Source: Ruegeria sp. ANG-S4 (GTDB taxonomy: Bacteria; Pseudomonadota; Alphaproteobacteria; Rhodobacterales; Rhodobacteraceae). From it: a stretch of DNA of 64,000 bases. The notes below the pieces were generated by a model. The model was not told the origin of the DNA. It saw only the letters and a list, made by a program, of their open reading frames with translations, and did not search any database. This document shows positions 44,926-55,446 of this stretch, one piece after another. Location: assembly GCF_000814005.1 (NCBI RefSeq), contig NZ_JWLK01000002.1:186001-250000 (forward strand), given 5' to 3'. How positions within the stretch are numbered: the first letter of the stretch is position 1; each line of letters opens with the position of its first letter. The position numbers were made by a program, and so were the translations under genes.

Positions 44926-46392
44926 ATGGGACAGTTTGTAGTGCGGGGCATCCCGACTTCGGTATTGCAGGACAGTTGGTGGCTGGATTCTCCGGGGCCA
45001 CAACCAAAAAAGCCCAAAGGCGTTTCAGAGCGGTACACGTATCAGGCCGCTGGGTTGCTTCTGGCGCTGGTCGCGTTGGCGGATTTCCTGATGTTGGGGT
45101 ATTCGCCCGGAATATCGCTGGCGGTTTTCGCTTTGGCCGTTGCGGTCGCTGTCCTTTGGTTGACCGGACGGACACGGGGTCTGTTAAAGCCTATGCTTTT
45201 GCTGGGTCTGAGTATTCTGCCTGTTGTCGACTATTTTCAGGCCCTATCATTGGCCTTTCTTTTGGGCGGATCGACGGTTGCGTTTTGCTGGATGTTGTCT
45301 GACCGGTTCGAAGCAAGCGCGGTCTGCCAATTCCTGCGCATGTTTCCGGTTCTGACCATCAGGAACGGGCTCGACCTTGTGAATCAAGCACGCGTGATTC
45401 CGCAATCTGAGGGTGCGGCGTTCAGGATGCTGCGTTCTTGGGCATTCCCTGCCGGCGGTGCGTTGGTATTGGCCAGCCTGATGGTCACGGCAAACCCAGT
45501 TCTATCGGATTGGCTGGATCAATTGGTTCGGATCGACCTGCGGCTGGAACGCGTGCTGTTCTGGGTGGGTGCGGCTTTTATGATCTGGCCATTTCTGGCG
45601 GTTTCGGTGCAGCCCGCGCTGCTTAAGCCAAAAATGGGTCCGTGGCGCAGTCGATCCCGGCTGAGGTTTGGGTTGAATGTTCAATCGGTGGCAAATGCAG
45701 TGATCCTGTTCAACCTTATGCTGGGTGTGCAGACCGGGCTGGATGCCTTCTTTTTGTGGGGTGAAGCCGACCTGCCGGACGGCATGACCCACGCTGAATA
45801 TGCCCATCGCGGCGCGTATCCCTTGCTGGCGACGGCGCTTTTGGCGGGAGCGTTTGCGTTGGTCGCACGCCCATTCCTTGGGGAAAGGGTGGGGTTGACG
45901 GGGTGGATGATGCTTTGGTTGGGGCAGAACGTATTGCTGGTTGCATCATCTCTTCTGCGATTGTCTCTATATGTCGAGGCTTATGGTTTGACCTACCTGC
46001 GAGTCCACGCGGCCATCTGGATGGTGCTGGTGGCTGTGGGATTGATCCTGATCGCCTGGCAAATTTTGAAGGCCAAGTCGAACGCATGGCTCATCACGCG
46101 GACGGCCGCTTTGGGCATCAGTGTTTTGTACGCCTGCTGTTTTATCAACTTCGCGGCCCTGATCGCCCGCTGGAACATGGAGCACCCGACACGGTTCGAT
46201 CTGTACTACGCATGTCAGCTTGGCCCGATGGCTGCGGCGGAACTGGCCAAAGACGACGCCCTGGAATCCTGTGTCCGGGCGCCCGCCATCCGCAATTGGC
46301 GCGAATGGGGCTTTCGCGCCGATCGGGTCATCCGTAATCTGCACATCGAACGGCAAGCGGAGGCAGGCCATGAAAATCCTCGTCGTGGATGA
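44926..46392 (+). CDS. DUF4173/DUF4153-type multi-spanning membrane protein
   Basis: This 488-residue protein has about ten to twelve membrane helices and a cytoplasmic or periplasmic C-terminal part of about 70 residues (MAAAELAKDDALESCVRAPAIR...). The segments GVQTGLDAFFLWGEADLPDGMTHAEYAHRGAYPL and LRLSLYVEAYGLTYLRVHAAIWM are characteristic of the DUF4173/DUF4153 family, whose function is unknown. I chose ATG at 44926, with GGAG 6 bases upstream; earlier in-frame starts to 44806 encode unrelated-looking residues. The response-regulator gene begins 23 bases before its stop, so the three genes to 47997 form one translationally coupled operon. It may be the sensed or regulated membrane component of that two-component system. 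Confidence 0.75.
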   Translation: MGQFVVRGIPTSVLQDSWWLDSPGPQPKKPKGVSERYTYQAAGLLLALVALADFLMLGYSPGISLAVFALAVAVAVLWLTGRTRGLLKPMLLLGLSILPVVDYFQALSLAFLLGGSTVAFCWMLSDRFEASAVCQFLRMFPVLTIRNGLDLVNQARVIPQSEGAAFRMLRSWAFPAGGALVLASLMVTANPVLSDWLDQLVRIDLRLERVLFWVGAAFMIWPFLAVSVQPALLKPKMGPWRSRSRLRFGLNVQSVANAVILFNLMLGVQTGLDAFFLWGEADLPDGMTHAEYAHRGAYPLLATALLAGAFALVARPFLGERVGLTGWMMLWLGQNVLLVASSLLRLSLYVEAYGLTYLRVHAAIWMVLVAVGLILIAWQILKAKSNAWLITRTAALGISVLYACCFINFAALIARWNMEHPTRFDLYYACQLGPMAAAELAKDDALESCVRAPAIRNWREWGFRADRVIRNLHIERQAEAGHENPRRG

Positions 46393-47047
46393 TGATCCGC
46401 GCCTGCGCGAACTTGTGTCGATCACTTTGGAACGTTCCGGTTTCAGCGTCGTTACCGCGCGCGACGGGCAAATGGCCTTGACCTGCGCAACGCGTGAAGC
46501 TCCGGCCCTAATTGTTCTGGACGTTGGTCTGCCCGAAATGGATGGCCTTGAGGTTTGTCGCCGCGTTCGGGCGCGCTCGGATGTGCCGATCCTTTTTTTG
46601 ACCGCACGGGATGATGAAATCGACCGCATACTGGGGCTGGAACTGGGTGCGGATGACTATGTAACGAAGCCCTTCAGCCCCAGAGAATTGGTCGCGCGGA
46701 TCAAAGCCATCCTCAAGCGAAGCAAGTCGGTCGCGTCACAAGTGGTTCTCCGGCACGGCCCGATGGAGCTTGACATGGCCGGTCACCTTGTTCGGATGGA
46801 TGGCGAGAAGATCAGCCTGACAGCAACAGAGCTGTCCATCTTGCGACGGCTCATGCAGACGCCCGAGGCCATCGTTTCGCGCCCGCAACTGGTCGATGCG
46901 ATTTACGGTGCGGGCAGTCAGGTTGCCGACCGAACGCTTGACAGCCACCTGCGCAATCTTCGGCGCAAGCTTTCAGAGCAGGGCTGGGCCGGGGCAATCG
47001 AGACAGTGCATGGGATCGGATTGCGGATGGGTGCATGGCCGGTCTGA
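46370..47047 (+). CDS. OmpR-family response regulator
   Basis: This 225-residue protein has a receiver domain with acidic pocket Asp7-9 (VVDDDP), phospho-acceptor Asp51 (VLDVGLPEMDG), Thr78 and Lys100 (DYVTKPFSPREL). A winged-helix output domain follows (about 128-223; LDMAGHLVRMDGEKISLTATELSILRRL, DRTLDSHLRNLRRKL, IETVHGIGLRMG). It starts inside the membrane-protein gene upstream and ends 13 bases inside the kinase gene downstream. The partner is therefore the histidine kinase at 47035. Target genes are unknown; the operon itself is a first candidate. Confidence 0.94.
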   Translation: MKILVVDDDPRLRELVSITLERSGFSVVTARDGQMALTCATREAPALIVLDVGLPEMDGLEVCRRVRARSDVPILFLTARDDEIDRILGLELGADDYVTKPFSPRELVARIKAILKRSKSVASQVVLRHGPMELDMAGHLVRMDGEKISLTATELSILRRLMQTPEAIVSRPQLVDAIYGAGSQVADRTLDSHLRNLRRKLSEQGWAGAIETVHGIGLRMGAWPV

Positions 47048-47997
47048 CGCGGAAGTGGCGTCCTTCGCTGGGCCTAGTGCTGGGCGGCGGTCTTGCGGGA
47101 ACCTTGGCCTTGTCCTTGATGGGGTTGATTGCGCTGCGATACCTCGGTCCCGAACTTGGCTATCGCAACGCAGCGGCCGTGTTGGCCGGTGTAATAGGAA
47201 TGGCCACGTGTGTTTTGGGTTACCTGCTTGTCCGACTGCTGCTGAGGCCGATTTCAGCTTTGGCGCGGTACTCTGCTGCGGTTCGGCAGGGGCATACGGC
47301 GACACCTCCGGACCATTTTGGAACGCGGGAATTGTCGCAACTGGCTGGCTCCGTGCTTGAGATGTCCGGTACGTTGCAGCGCCGCGAAGCTTCCATCCGC
47401 AGCTTCGCCGATCACGTGACGCACGAATTGAAAACCCCTGTCACGGCCATTCAGGCAGCGACAGAGTTGTTGGAGGATTCAGGTCTGTCGAACCAAGATC
47501 GCGCTTTGGTCAATCAGATCGTTGGTGCCAACATCCAGATGCAAACCCATCTGACGGCACTGAATCAGGTCGCCGCCGCCCGCGCGCCGGAACATCATGG
47601 ATGGACCGATCTGCAAGCCTTATCGCCTTGGCTTTCTGAGGCCTTCCCTGAATTGTCGCTTGATATCCAGAACGAAGCCCAAAGCCTGCCGCTGTCGGAT
47701 TCAGGTCTTCGGATTGTATTGGGACACCTTTTGGACAATTCGCGGCGCCACGGGGCGGGACGTGTCAAAATAAATGGCCAACCAGGGCACTTGACGGTGC
47801 AGGACGATGGAACCGGCGTGTCTGAAGGTAATCGAAGTCGCATATTTGCACCGTTTTTCACCACAGCGCGGGAACAGGGCGGGACGGGCATGGGATTGAC
47901 CATCGCGGCGAACCTTTTGAACGCGCACGGTGCGCGGATTTCCCTGGAACCCTCTGAGACAGGGGCGCGATTTGAAATAAAGTTCCCAGTGGACTGA
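47035..47997 (+). CDS. Sensor histidine kinase (HAMP-HisKA-HATPase)
   Basis: This compact 320-residue kinase has two membrane helices (about 12-34 and 46-67) with almost no periplasmic loop and a HAMP-like linker (68-115). The H-box is FADHVTHELKTPVTAIQ with His130. The ATPase domain has N-box HLLDNSRRHGAG, G1 QDDGTGVS and G2 GTGMGLTIAANLL. The absence of an extracytoplasmic sensor suggests that it senses through the membrane or through the upstream DUF4173-type protein; this is inference from architecture and coupling. It resembles CreC-like or intramembrane-sensing kinases in size. All catalytic residues are present. Confidence 0.93.
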   Translation: MAGLTRKWRPSLGLVLGGGLAGTLALSLMGLIALRYLGPELGYRNAAAVLAGVIGMATCVLGYLLVRLLLRPISALARYSAAVRQGHTATPPDHFGTRELSQLAGSVLEMSGTLQRREASIRSFADHVTHELKTPVTAIQAATELLEDSGLSNQDRALVNQIVGANIQMQTHLTALNQVAAARAPEHHGWTDLQALSPWLSEAFPELSLDIQNEAQSLPLSDSGLRIVLGHLLDNSRRHGAGRVKINGQPGHLTVQDDGTGVSEGNRSRIFAPFFTTAREQGGTGMGLTIAANLLNAHGARISLEPSETGARFEIKFPVD

Positions 47998-48438
47998 GGA
48001 ATGTCAGGAACCAAGGGTTTCTGTTCGCTCAACAGGGGCTGATCGCTCGTGACGTCGTCGCTTTGCTTTCAAGAGGGTTCCCAAAATGACGGCAAAACCA
48101 ATCGTGCTGCACCTTGATCTGATTGAAACTGACTAAACACGTGACTTTGCCGACAGAGCATCGCGCGCGCAGTAACGCGCTCAAGTCTCCCAAGGCTTGC
48201 CGGAATACACCGGAAGTTGACGTGTCGAAGCGCTTTAGGGGCCTTTTTCCACACCCCGTGTCAATTTGCGCCCCTAAACAACATTGATCCCAAGCTGATC
48301 CTCATTTAAGGGAGGCCCTGTCAAATCAGAGTCTCCCGTGGGGCGTTGCCGCTCCGTTACGGCTCGGTGCCAGTGAAAACAATTGGCACATGCTCTTGGA
48401 TCGCACGCCCCGAAAGGCTTTAAAAAAGGTAAGGGAAT
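47998..48438. other. Intergenic region between histidine kinase and isocitrate dehydrogenase
   Basis: I see no convincing gene in these 441 bases. A 9-bp inverted repeat TTTAGGGGC/GCCCCTAAA occurs at 48234-48242 and 48270-48278 with a 27-base spacer, and could be a regulator site or a weak terminator. The last 100 bases must hold the isocitrate dehydrogenase promoter; a ribosome-binding stretch AAGGTAAGGGA precedes the ATG. Confidence 0.5.
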
Positions 48439-50652
<2,214 letters not shown>

Positions 50653-50695
50653 ACCTCTGACAAAAGGCCGTTTTCCGGCCCGATAAGCCGTTTTG

Positions 50696-50724
50696 AAGCC
50701 GGCCCAATGTGGCCGGCTTTTTCT
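50696..50724 (+). terminator. Rho-independent terminator of the isocitrate dehydrogenase gene
   Basis: AAGCCGGCC and GGCCGGCTT form a 9-bp GC-rich stem with a 6-base loop, followed by TTTCT. It lies 44 bases past the icd stop and is a canonical intrinsic terminator on the plus strand. Confidence 0.88.
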
Positions 50725-50736
50725 GGTCCCACAACA

Positions 50737-50771
50737 AGAAAAGGGCCAGCCCCCATAGCCAGCCCTTTTCT
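50737..50771. terminator. Second hairpin downstream of icd
   Basis: AGAAAAGGGC (50737-50746) and GCCCTTTTCT (50762-50771) are perfect inverted copies around a 15-base loop. The A/T-rich arm ends make it terminator-like in both directions. With the hairpins at 50696 and 50968 it insulates the two converging units. Confidence 0.6.
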
Positions 50772-50967
50772 GAGTGAGTGGTGGGGCCAATTGCCCACCG
50801 GTGTAGTTAATGCAATCGTACTTTATTGGTGCAATCTGCCTATTAGGGGATTCCCGTAGGGCACGCGAAATTACGTGCATAAAATAATTTTCTTCCGCCT
50901 TAAGGTCATACATATCGCTTGATAAGCGGATCACTGCGATTTTCCTGTCGATAGATTCGACCAACAA
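50772..50967. other. Intergenic region, no gene recognised
   Basis: This AT-richer stretch lies between convergent terminators. A long minus-strand frame crosses it (50071-50967), but most of that frame is antisense to icd. A short dyad CGCTT-GAT-AAGCG lies near 50916. I see nothing else. Confidence 0.4.
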
Positions 50968-50999
50968 ACAAAAAAAGAGCCGGTCACAAGGACCGGCTC
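50968..50999 (-). terminator. Rho-independent terminator of the LysM/SBP gene cluster
   Basis: On the minus strand GAGCCGGTC, a 5-base loop and GACCGGCTC (stem 50977-50985 / 50991-50999) are followed by TTTTTTGTTT. It sits 23 bases after the stop of the 51023 gene and marks the 3' end of the minus-strand signalling cluster. Confidence 0.92.
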
Positions 51000-51022
51000 C
51001 AGAGTAAGCGTAAACCGAGGGA

Positions 51023-52129
51023 TCAGTTTGACGCTGCGTTCAGCTTTTCGTTTTGCTCGCGCAGAGTGTCCGAAATGATCGCATACCACTCGCCGGACTC
51101 GCGCATTTCGTTCAAACCCTTGTTCATCATTGCGATGTATTCGCGCGCAAACGGGTTTGTACGGTGGGCAAGGAAGCTCATCGACGACAGGGTCGATACA
51201 TATGGGTTTTCGACGATGTCGGACGAGGTCAAGCCCATGTCTTTCATGGTCGACGCAAACAGTTCCACTTCGAATGCCGCGACATCTGCCGTACCGGTCA
51301 GAACCGCATCAAGGCATTCGCGGGCCGAGTTGGGTTGAACAACGGTTGTATTTTCGCGGTTCAGGCCAACTTCTTCCAGAACAACCATACTCCAACCGGC
51401 CATCCGGCAAATTGTCGAGCCTTCCAGATCTGCGAAAGTTGTCGCGTTCGTGTACTCGCTTTCCGGCAGCGTGTAGAACCCGCCAACGACGTCGTAAACT
51501 GGAACCGACGCTACAAACTGCGTGCAGCGGGCTTCGGTTTCAGCGGACCATTCGTAAGACCGGTTTGTACAATCCGGTATGGTCCATGCGATCGAAATAT
51601 CAAACGCGCCCAAGGGCAGAAGTGTGTCGAGGTGCGAGCTCCAATCGTCCACGAAGCTGACCGAATAGTCGCGGCTGTTTCCGGCACGCTGAAGGCTGGT
51701 TGTTGCAAGGCGCGTCATGATTCCACCGCCGCCCAGCGATTCCGTTGTGAAGGGTTCCCATCCGTTACCCGCAACCATTTTGATCGGCGGAGCATAAACA
51801 TTCGAACGCTTGATGCTCGCCGCGCGTTTTTCTTCCGCTGCGATGATATCCTGCGCCGATTGACCGTTGGGCAAGCTTCCGTCCTCACAGGGCAGAGCCA
51901 GAACCAGACCGGGTTCCAGAGCGTTCGGGTTGGTGATGACGTTCCGGTTTGCGTTGAAGATGGGCTGATAGTTCGATGTGCCGTAAGCCGCGATGGCAAT
52001 GGTTGCCATCGTGTCGCCATCAGCGACGGTGTAGTTCGTACAAGCTTCCTGGGCTGCCGCGGCTCCGGCGCTCAGGGTTGTGACGGCGGTTGCCGACATC
52101 AAGACTTTCTTCAGGTTAAATTCCAACAT
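51023..52129 (-). CDS. LysM-domain periplasmic solute-binding-like protein
   Basis: This 368-residue protein has a signal peptide (about 1-27, ending AGAAAAQEA). A LysM domain (about 30-80; YTVADGDTMATIAIAAYG, PIFNANRNVI, PGLVLALPC) is bracketed by two Cys. A family-3 type solute-binding fold follows (about 115-355; NGWEPFTTESLGGGGIM, VDDWSSHLDTLLPLGAFDISIAW, LEGSTICRMAGWS, CLDAVLTGTADVAAFEVE). ATG at 52129, 8 bases after GGAGG, is preferred over GTG 52135. LysM normally binds peptidoglycan, so this would be a wall-tethered ligand sensor rather than a transport component; no permease is nearby. It is last of the minus-strand set linked to the PP2C/FHA/kinase genes, and a paralogue lies directly upstream. 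Confidence 0.8.
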   Translation of the reverse strand: MLEFNLKKVLMSATAVTTLSAGAAAAQEACTNYTVADGDTMATIAIAAYGTSNYQPIFNANRNVITNPNALEPGLVLALPCEDGSLPNGQSAQDIIAAEEKRAASIKRSNVYAPPIKMVAGNGWEPFTTESLGGGGIMTRLATTSLQRAGNSRDYSVSFVDDWSSHLDTLLPLGAFDISIAWTIPDCTNRSYEWSAETEARCTQFVASVPVYDVVGGFYTLPESEYTNATTFADLEGSTICRMAGWSMVVLEEVGLNRENTTVVQPNSARECLDAVLTGTADVAAFEVELFASTMKDMGLTSSDIVENPYVSTLSSMSFLAHRTNPFAREYIAMMNKGLNEMRESGEWYAIISDTLREQNEKLNAASN

Positions 52130-52173
52130 GTCCACTTCCTCCAGACTATTGTTTTGTTAGGCCGTTTGGGGCC

Positions 52174-53436
52174 TTAGCCATTTTCCATTTGGTAACGCAG
52201 GGCAGTCGACACGATGTCGCGCCATTCGCCCGATTGCTGCATGATTGTCAGACCCTGATTCAGCGTCTCAAGGATCGCCGCGCCGTCGGGATTGTCTTTG
52301 TGGGTCATAACGTTAAGCGACTTGATAGCCGCCAGATTGGGGTTTTCGATGATCTTGTGTTCGTAACCCAGTCGGGCAATTGCCTCGACGGCCAGATGCG
52401 CCTCGATGGCGACAATATCGGCATCGCCTTGCATGACAGCATGAAAGCAGTCGTCCGGCGACACGGGGCGCATCAGAGTGATCACGGGCTCGTAAAGGCT
52501 GACGGCATCCATATGGGACAATGACCAGCCTTCGGGCCGACAGATCGTGGCCCCTGCGAAATCGGCGTAAGACAACGTTTGTTCATAGCCCGACCCCTCG
52601 CGTGCGAAGAACGTGTCGACGACTTCGTAGAACGGGTTGGAAAAGTCGTAGGTTTCGCACCGGTTGCGGTCGCTTTCCGACAGGGCCTCGGCTGCTTCGC
52701 AATTCGGACGGGACCAAGGGAACGTGCCGTCAAACGCCAGCGTCGGCATCAGCAGATCAAGATGCGACGACCAGTCGTTCACAAACTGAATCTTGTATGC
52801 CTGTTCCGGCGCCGCGCGCAAAAGCGCGGTTTCAACCAGGTTTGTGTAAAGACCCCTGTGGGGCAGGGCTTCATCCGTGAATGGCGCGTAGTTGCCTCCT
52901 GTGATCAGCAGCAACTGGCGGTCGCGAATTTCCGGACGTTCACCATCCCGCGCGTTTTGGATCAGGGCGGCAGCTTCTGCCCGAGCCGCGTCAATTTCAT
53001 CGCGTGCTGCGTTGCGCGCTTGAACGACGGCATCGTCACTGGCCTTCTGGGCTTCGGCCTCGGCGGCCGCCACGCGCGATTCCGCTTCGGCGATGGCTTT
53101 CTCTGCGCGCTCCTCAGCGGCTTTGACCAATTCAGCCGCCATTTCGATCGCCATTCGCTCGGCCTCGGTCTGAGGCTCGGCATTGGCGCGACCGACATCT
53201 TCCAGACATGGCAGAACCAGTGTGTCGCCGACCCGGATGATATTGGGGTTGGATCCAATGACGTCACGGTTTGCGTCGAAGATAAAGCTGTAGTCTTCGG
53301 TCGCATAGACCGCTATTGCCAGCTCGCGCAAACTGTCGCCGCGTTGTATTTCGTAGGTCGAACACGCCTCTTGCGCCGAAGCCATGCCCGCATAAGCGGC
53401 CAGAGCCAGGCTGGATATGATCAGTTGGTTTCTCAT
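52174..53436 (-). CDS. LysM-domain solute-binding-like protein with Ala/Glu coiled coil
   Basis: This 420-residue paralogue of the preceding protein has a signal peptide (1-21, AAYAGMASAQEA). A LysM domain lies between two Cys (about 24-78; YEIQRGDSLRELAIAVYA, FIFDANRDVIGSNPN, GDTLVLPC). A long Ala/Glu-rich, probably coiled-coil segment (about 85-165; repeats of A-E-A-E and A-A-R-D) is absent from the other copy. A solute-binding fold follows (about 175-415; GGNYAPFTDEALPHRGLYTN, VNDWSSHLDLLMPTLAFDGTFPW, FAGATICRPEGWS, CFHAVMQGDADIVAIEAH). Both copies share the WSSHLD and ATICR/STICR blocks, and the coiled coil could allow oligomerisation. It lies 22 bases after the PP2C gene. The ligand is unknown. 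Confidence 0.8.
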   Translation of the reverse strand: MRNQLIISSLALAAYAGMASAQEACSTYEIQRGDSLRELAIAVYATEDYSFIFDANRDVIGSNPNIIRVGDTLVLPCLEDVGRANAEPQTEAERMAIEMAAELVKAAEERAEKAIAEAESRVAAAEAEAQKASDDAVVQARNAARDEIDAARAEAAALIQNARDGERPEIRDRQLLLITGGNYAPFTDEALPHRGLYTNLVETALLRAAPEQAYKIQFVNDWSSHLDLLMPTLAFDGTFPWSRPNCEAAEALSESDRNRCETYDFSNPFYEVVDTFFAREGSGYEQTLSYADFAGATICRPEGWSLSHMDAVSLYEPVITLMRPVSPDDCFHAVMQGDADIVAIEAHLAVEAIARLGYEHKIIENPNLAAIKSLNVMTHKDNPDGAAILETLNQGLTIMQQSGEWRDIVSTALRYQMENG

Positions 53437-53458
53437 GTGTCCTGTTTCGCTGCCTTGA

Positions 53459-54241
53459 TTAAAGTCCTGCCGGTTTCACCACGGCGATTGAGATATTGTC
53501 CTGGTCGGGATCATTTCTGGCTTTCAATGCCTGCAACAACGCATCAGCGATATCGCGGGCTGGCGATTGCGCATTGACCCGTGTCAGCGTTTCGATCTCG
53601 CGGTTGGTCAGGTATTGCAGACCGTCGCTGCCGAGGATCAGGATATCGGACTGGTCCAGCGCCAAAGGATGTTCGGGGCAATCCACTTTGGGAATCGCTG
53701 ATCCCATGATGACAGAGGTCAACTGATTGCGGTCCGGGTGTTTGCGGGCCTGATCCGCCGTTAAATTGCCTTGCGCAACCTGTGCGTCGATCAGCGGTGC
53801 CATCGAATGATCTTCGTTGATCTGGGATAGCGCTCCGTCGCGGAAAAGATAGAGTGGGCTGTCGCCGATCGAAATCCAGAATACCCGACCGCCCAGCATC
53901 AACATGCCCAGCAAAGTAGCGCCCAGTCTGACATCGTGAATATCGCCATGACCACCCACGGCCGCGTTGGCCTGCATCGCGGCCATGGGCAGGGCGTCGA
54001 GCAGATCGCCCTCGGTCAAGTCGGGTCCGTCCAGTTGTGCATCCATCATGTCGCGCCAGGCGGATACCACGAGGTCCGAGGCGATTTCACCCGCCTCATG
54101 CCCGCCCATTCCATCCGCGACCACGACGTAACCCGCACCGGACGAGTCAAAGACCCGCGCGGCAATCGCGTCTTCCTGCGTTTCGCGCCGACCCTGATCC
54201 AGGATCAACGCAATGTCATATGCAGGCGTCGCCAGCATCAA
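53459..54241 (-). CDS. PP2C-family Ser/Thr protein phosphatase (PppA/Stp-like)
   Basis: This 260-residue metal-dependent phosphatase has an N-terminal LDQGRRETQEDA (Asp/Glu of motif 1), VVADGMGGHEAGEIAS (motif 2 metal Asp-Gly), GDSPLYLFRDG, SVIMGSAIP, ILGSDGLQYLTNREI and the C-terminal metal Asp in DPDQDNISIAVV. All metal ligands of the family are present. It starts 4 bases inside the FHA gene, so the two are coupled. By analogy with the PppA-Fha-PpkA set it should dephosphorylate targets of the kinase at 55447-57645. It is a soluble cytoplasmic protein. Confidence 0.92.
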   Translation of the reverse strand: MMLATPAYDIALILDQGRRETQEDAIAARVFDSSGAGYVVVADGMGGHEAGEIASDLVVSAWRDMMDAQLDGPDLTEGDLLDALPMAAMQANAAVGGHGDIHDVRLGATLLGMLMLGGRVFWISIGDSPLYLFRDGALSQINEDHSMAPLIDAQVAQGNLTADQARKHPDRNQLTSVIMGSAIPKVDCPEHPLALDQSDILILGSDGLQYLTNREIETLTRVNAQSPARDIADALLQALKARNDPDQDNISIAVVKPAGL

Positions 54242-55242
54242 TCGGCATCCCGCCAGTCAAATCCTTCGTCACAGAAGGATGTGAATCGGATCGAAGTTTC
54301 CGAGATACGGATCAAGTCGCCACTTGAGAGGGGCACGGTGCTCAGAACCGGTTTGCCGTTCAGCCGCACGAGGTTGGCTTTGCCGCCGTGACCCAAATAG
54401 CATTTGCGGTCTTCCGGGTCATAGGCAATTACCGCGTGACTGCTGCGGGAAATTCCAGTGTCGCCGAAATCAAGCTGGATGGCCTGATCGTCGTTCCGGC
54501 CAATCTGCATAAGGCCCTCGGTCAAGGTTATGCTTGCGCCGCGGCCGGGTCCTCCGGTTACAACCAACCACCCTACCGGGAAGGTCTGTTGTGCCGCTTC
54601 GGATTTGGCGACAGGCTCTGCGGTTTCGATCAAATCCTGAACATGCGTGTCCGCGCGTTCGAAGCCGAGGAAAGTGGTCTTGACGCGCGCACTGCGATCC
54701 TCTTTCGGTGCTGCGGGTTGAGCGATTGGCTCGATTTCGGGCGCCGGCTCAACGATCGGCATAGGGTCCGGGGCAGGCGTGTCTGCGACAATTTCCGGCT
54801 CTTCGACCGGGGCGGGTTCAGCCTGAACCTCGACGATCTCCGGCTCGGTGGTCACTTCTTCTGCGACTGCGGCCAATACATCCTGCTGCGGATCAACGGC
54901 GTCGGCAGGTGTCAGATGCAGGGTCACGATCTGATCGTCCTCGACATCGGCTTCATCAACCGAGGTCTCTTCCTCTGCTTCGGCGCTATCCTCGACTTCG
55001 CTGTCCTCAAACTCGGGCATCTGATCTTCGGGGATCAGATCATCTGTTTCTTCGTAGCTTTCCGAGGACACGTTGCCGCCGGCCAATGCCGCGCGAAGGG
55101 CATTGAAATCGGCAATTGGTTCGGGTTGTTCCGGCTGTGCTTCAGCTACGGTTACAATGTCGGTTTCGGTTTCACCGTTTTCTTCTTTGGGTTTGCCGGC
55201 ACCTTCTAGAAGCCGGCTCAGAGGGCTTTTGTATTTGAACAT
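54238..55242 (-). CDS. FHA-domain protein with long acidic N-terminal region
   Basis: In this 334-residue protein, residues 1-20 are basic, and about 20-190 are a low-complexity Glu/Asp/Pro/Ala-rich stretch with several Thr/Ser candidate phosphosites. The C-terminal 100 residues form an FHA domain (LMQIGRNDDQAIQLDFGDTGISRSSHAVIAYD) carrying the Gly-Arg, Ser-Arg-x-Ser-His phosphothreonine-binding signature. FHA domains bind phospho-Thr peptides, so it is the expected reader of the neighbouring kinase's product. Its stop overlaps the PP2C start. About 200 bases separate it from the kinase upstream. Confidence 0.88.
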   Translation of the reverse strand: MFKYKSPLSRLLEGAGKPKEENGETETDIVTVAEAQPEQPEPIADFNALRAALAGGNVSSESYEETDDLIPEDQMPEFEDSEVEDSAEAEEETSVDEADVEDDQIVTLHLTPADAVDPQQDVLAAVAEEVTTEPEIVEVQAEPAPVEEPEIVADTPAPDPMPIVEPAPEIEPIAQPAAPKEDRSARVKTTFLGFERADTHVQDLIETAEPVAKSEAAQQTFPVGWLVVTGGPGRGASITLTEGLMQIGRNDDQAIQLDFGDTGISRSSHAVIAYDPEDRKCYLGHGGKANLVRLNGKPVLSTVPLSSGDLIRISETSIRFTSFCDEGFDWRDAD

Positions 55243-55446
55243 GGTGTCGACACCTTTTCACTCTGTTGCGGGTCACGTCCCACAGGTCTGCTAGGGGATC
55301 ACCGCGCATGAACCACGGCGAAACTGATGAAGGGAAACAGGTTTACTCTTACACTCCGCGACGGCCCGGTCCCCGTCAGGTGGTTGATCTTTGTCACCAC
55401 GCTCAGCACATACTCGCTGGCGGATTTCACACGATCCGGTCTTTCC

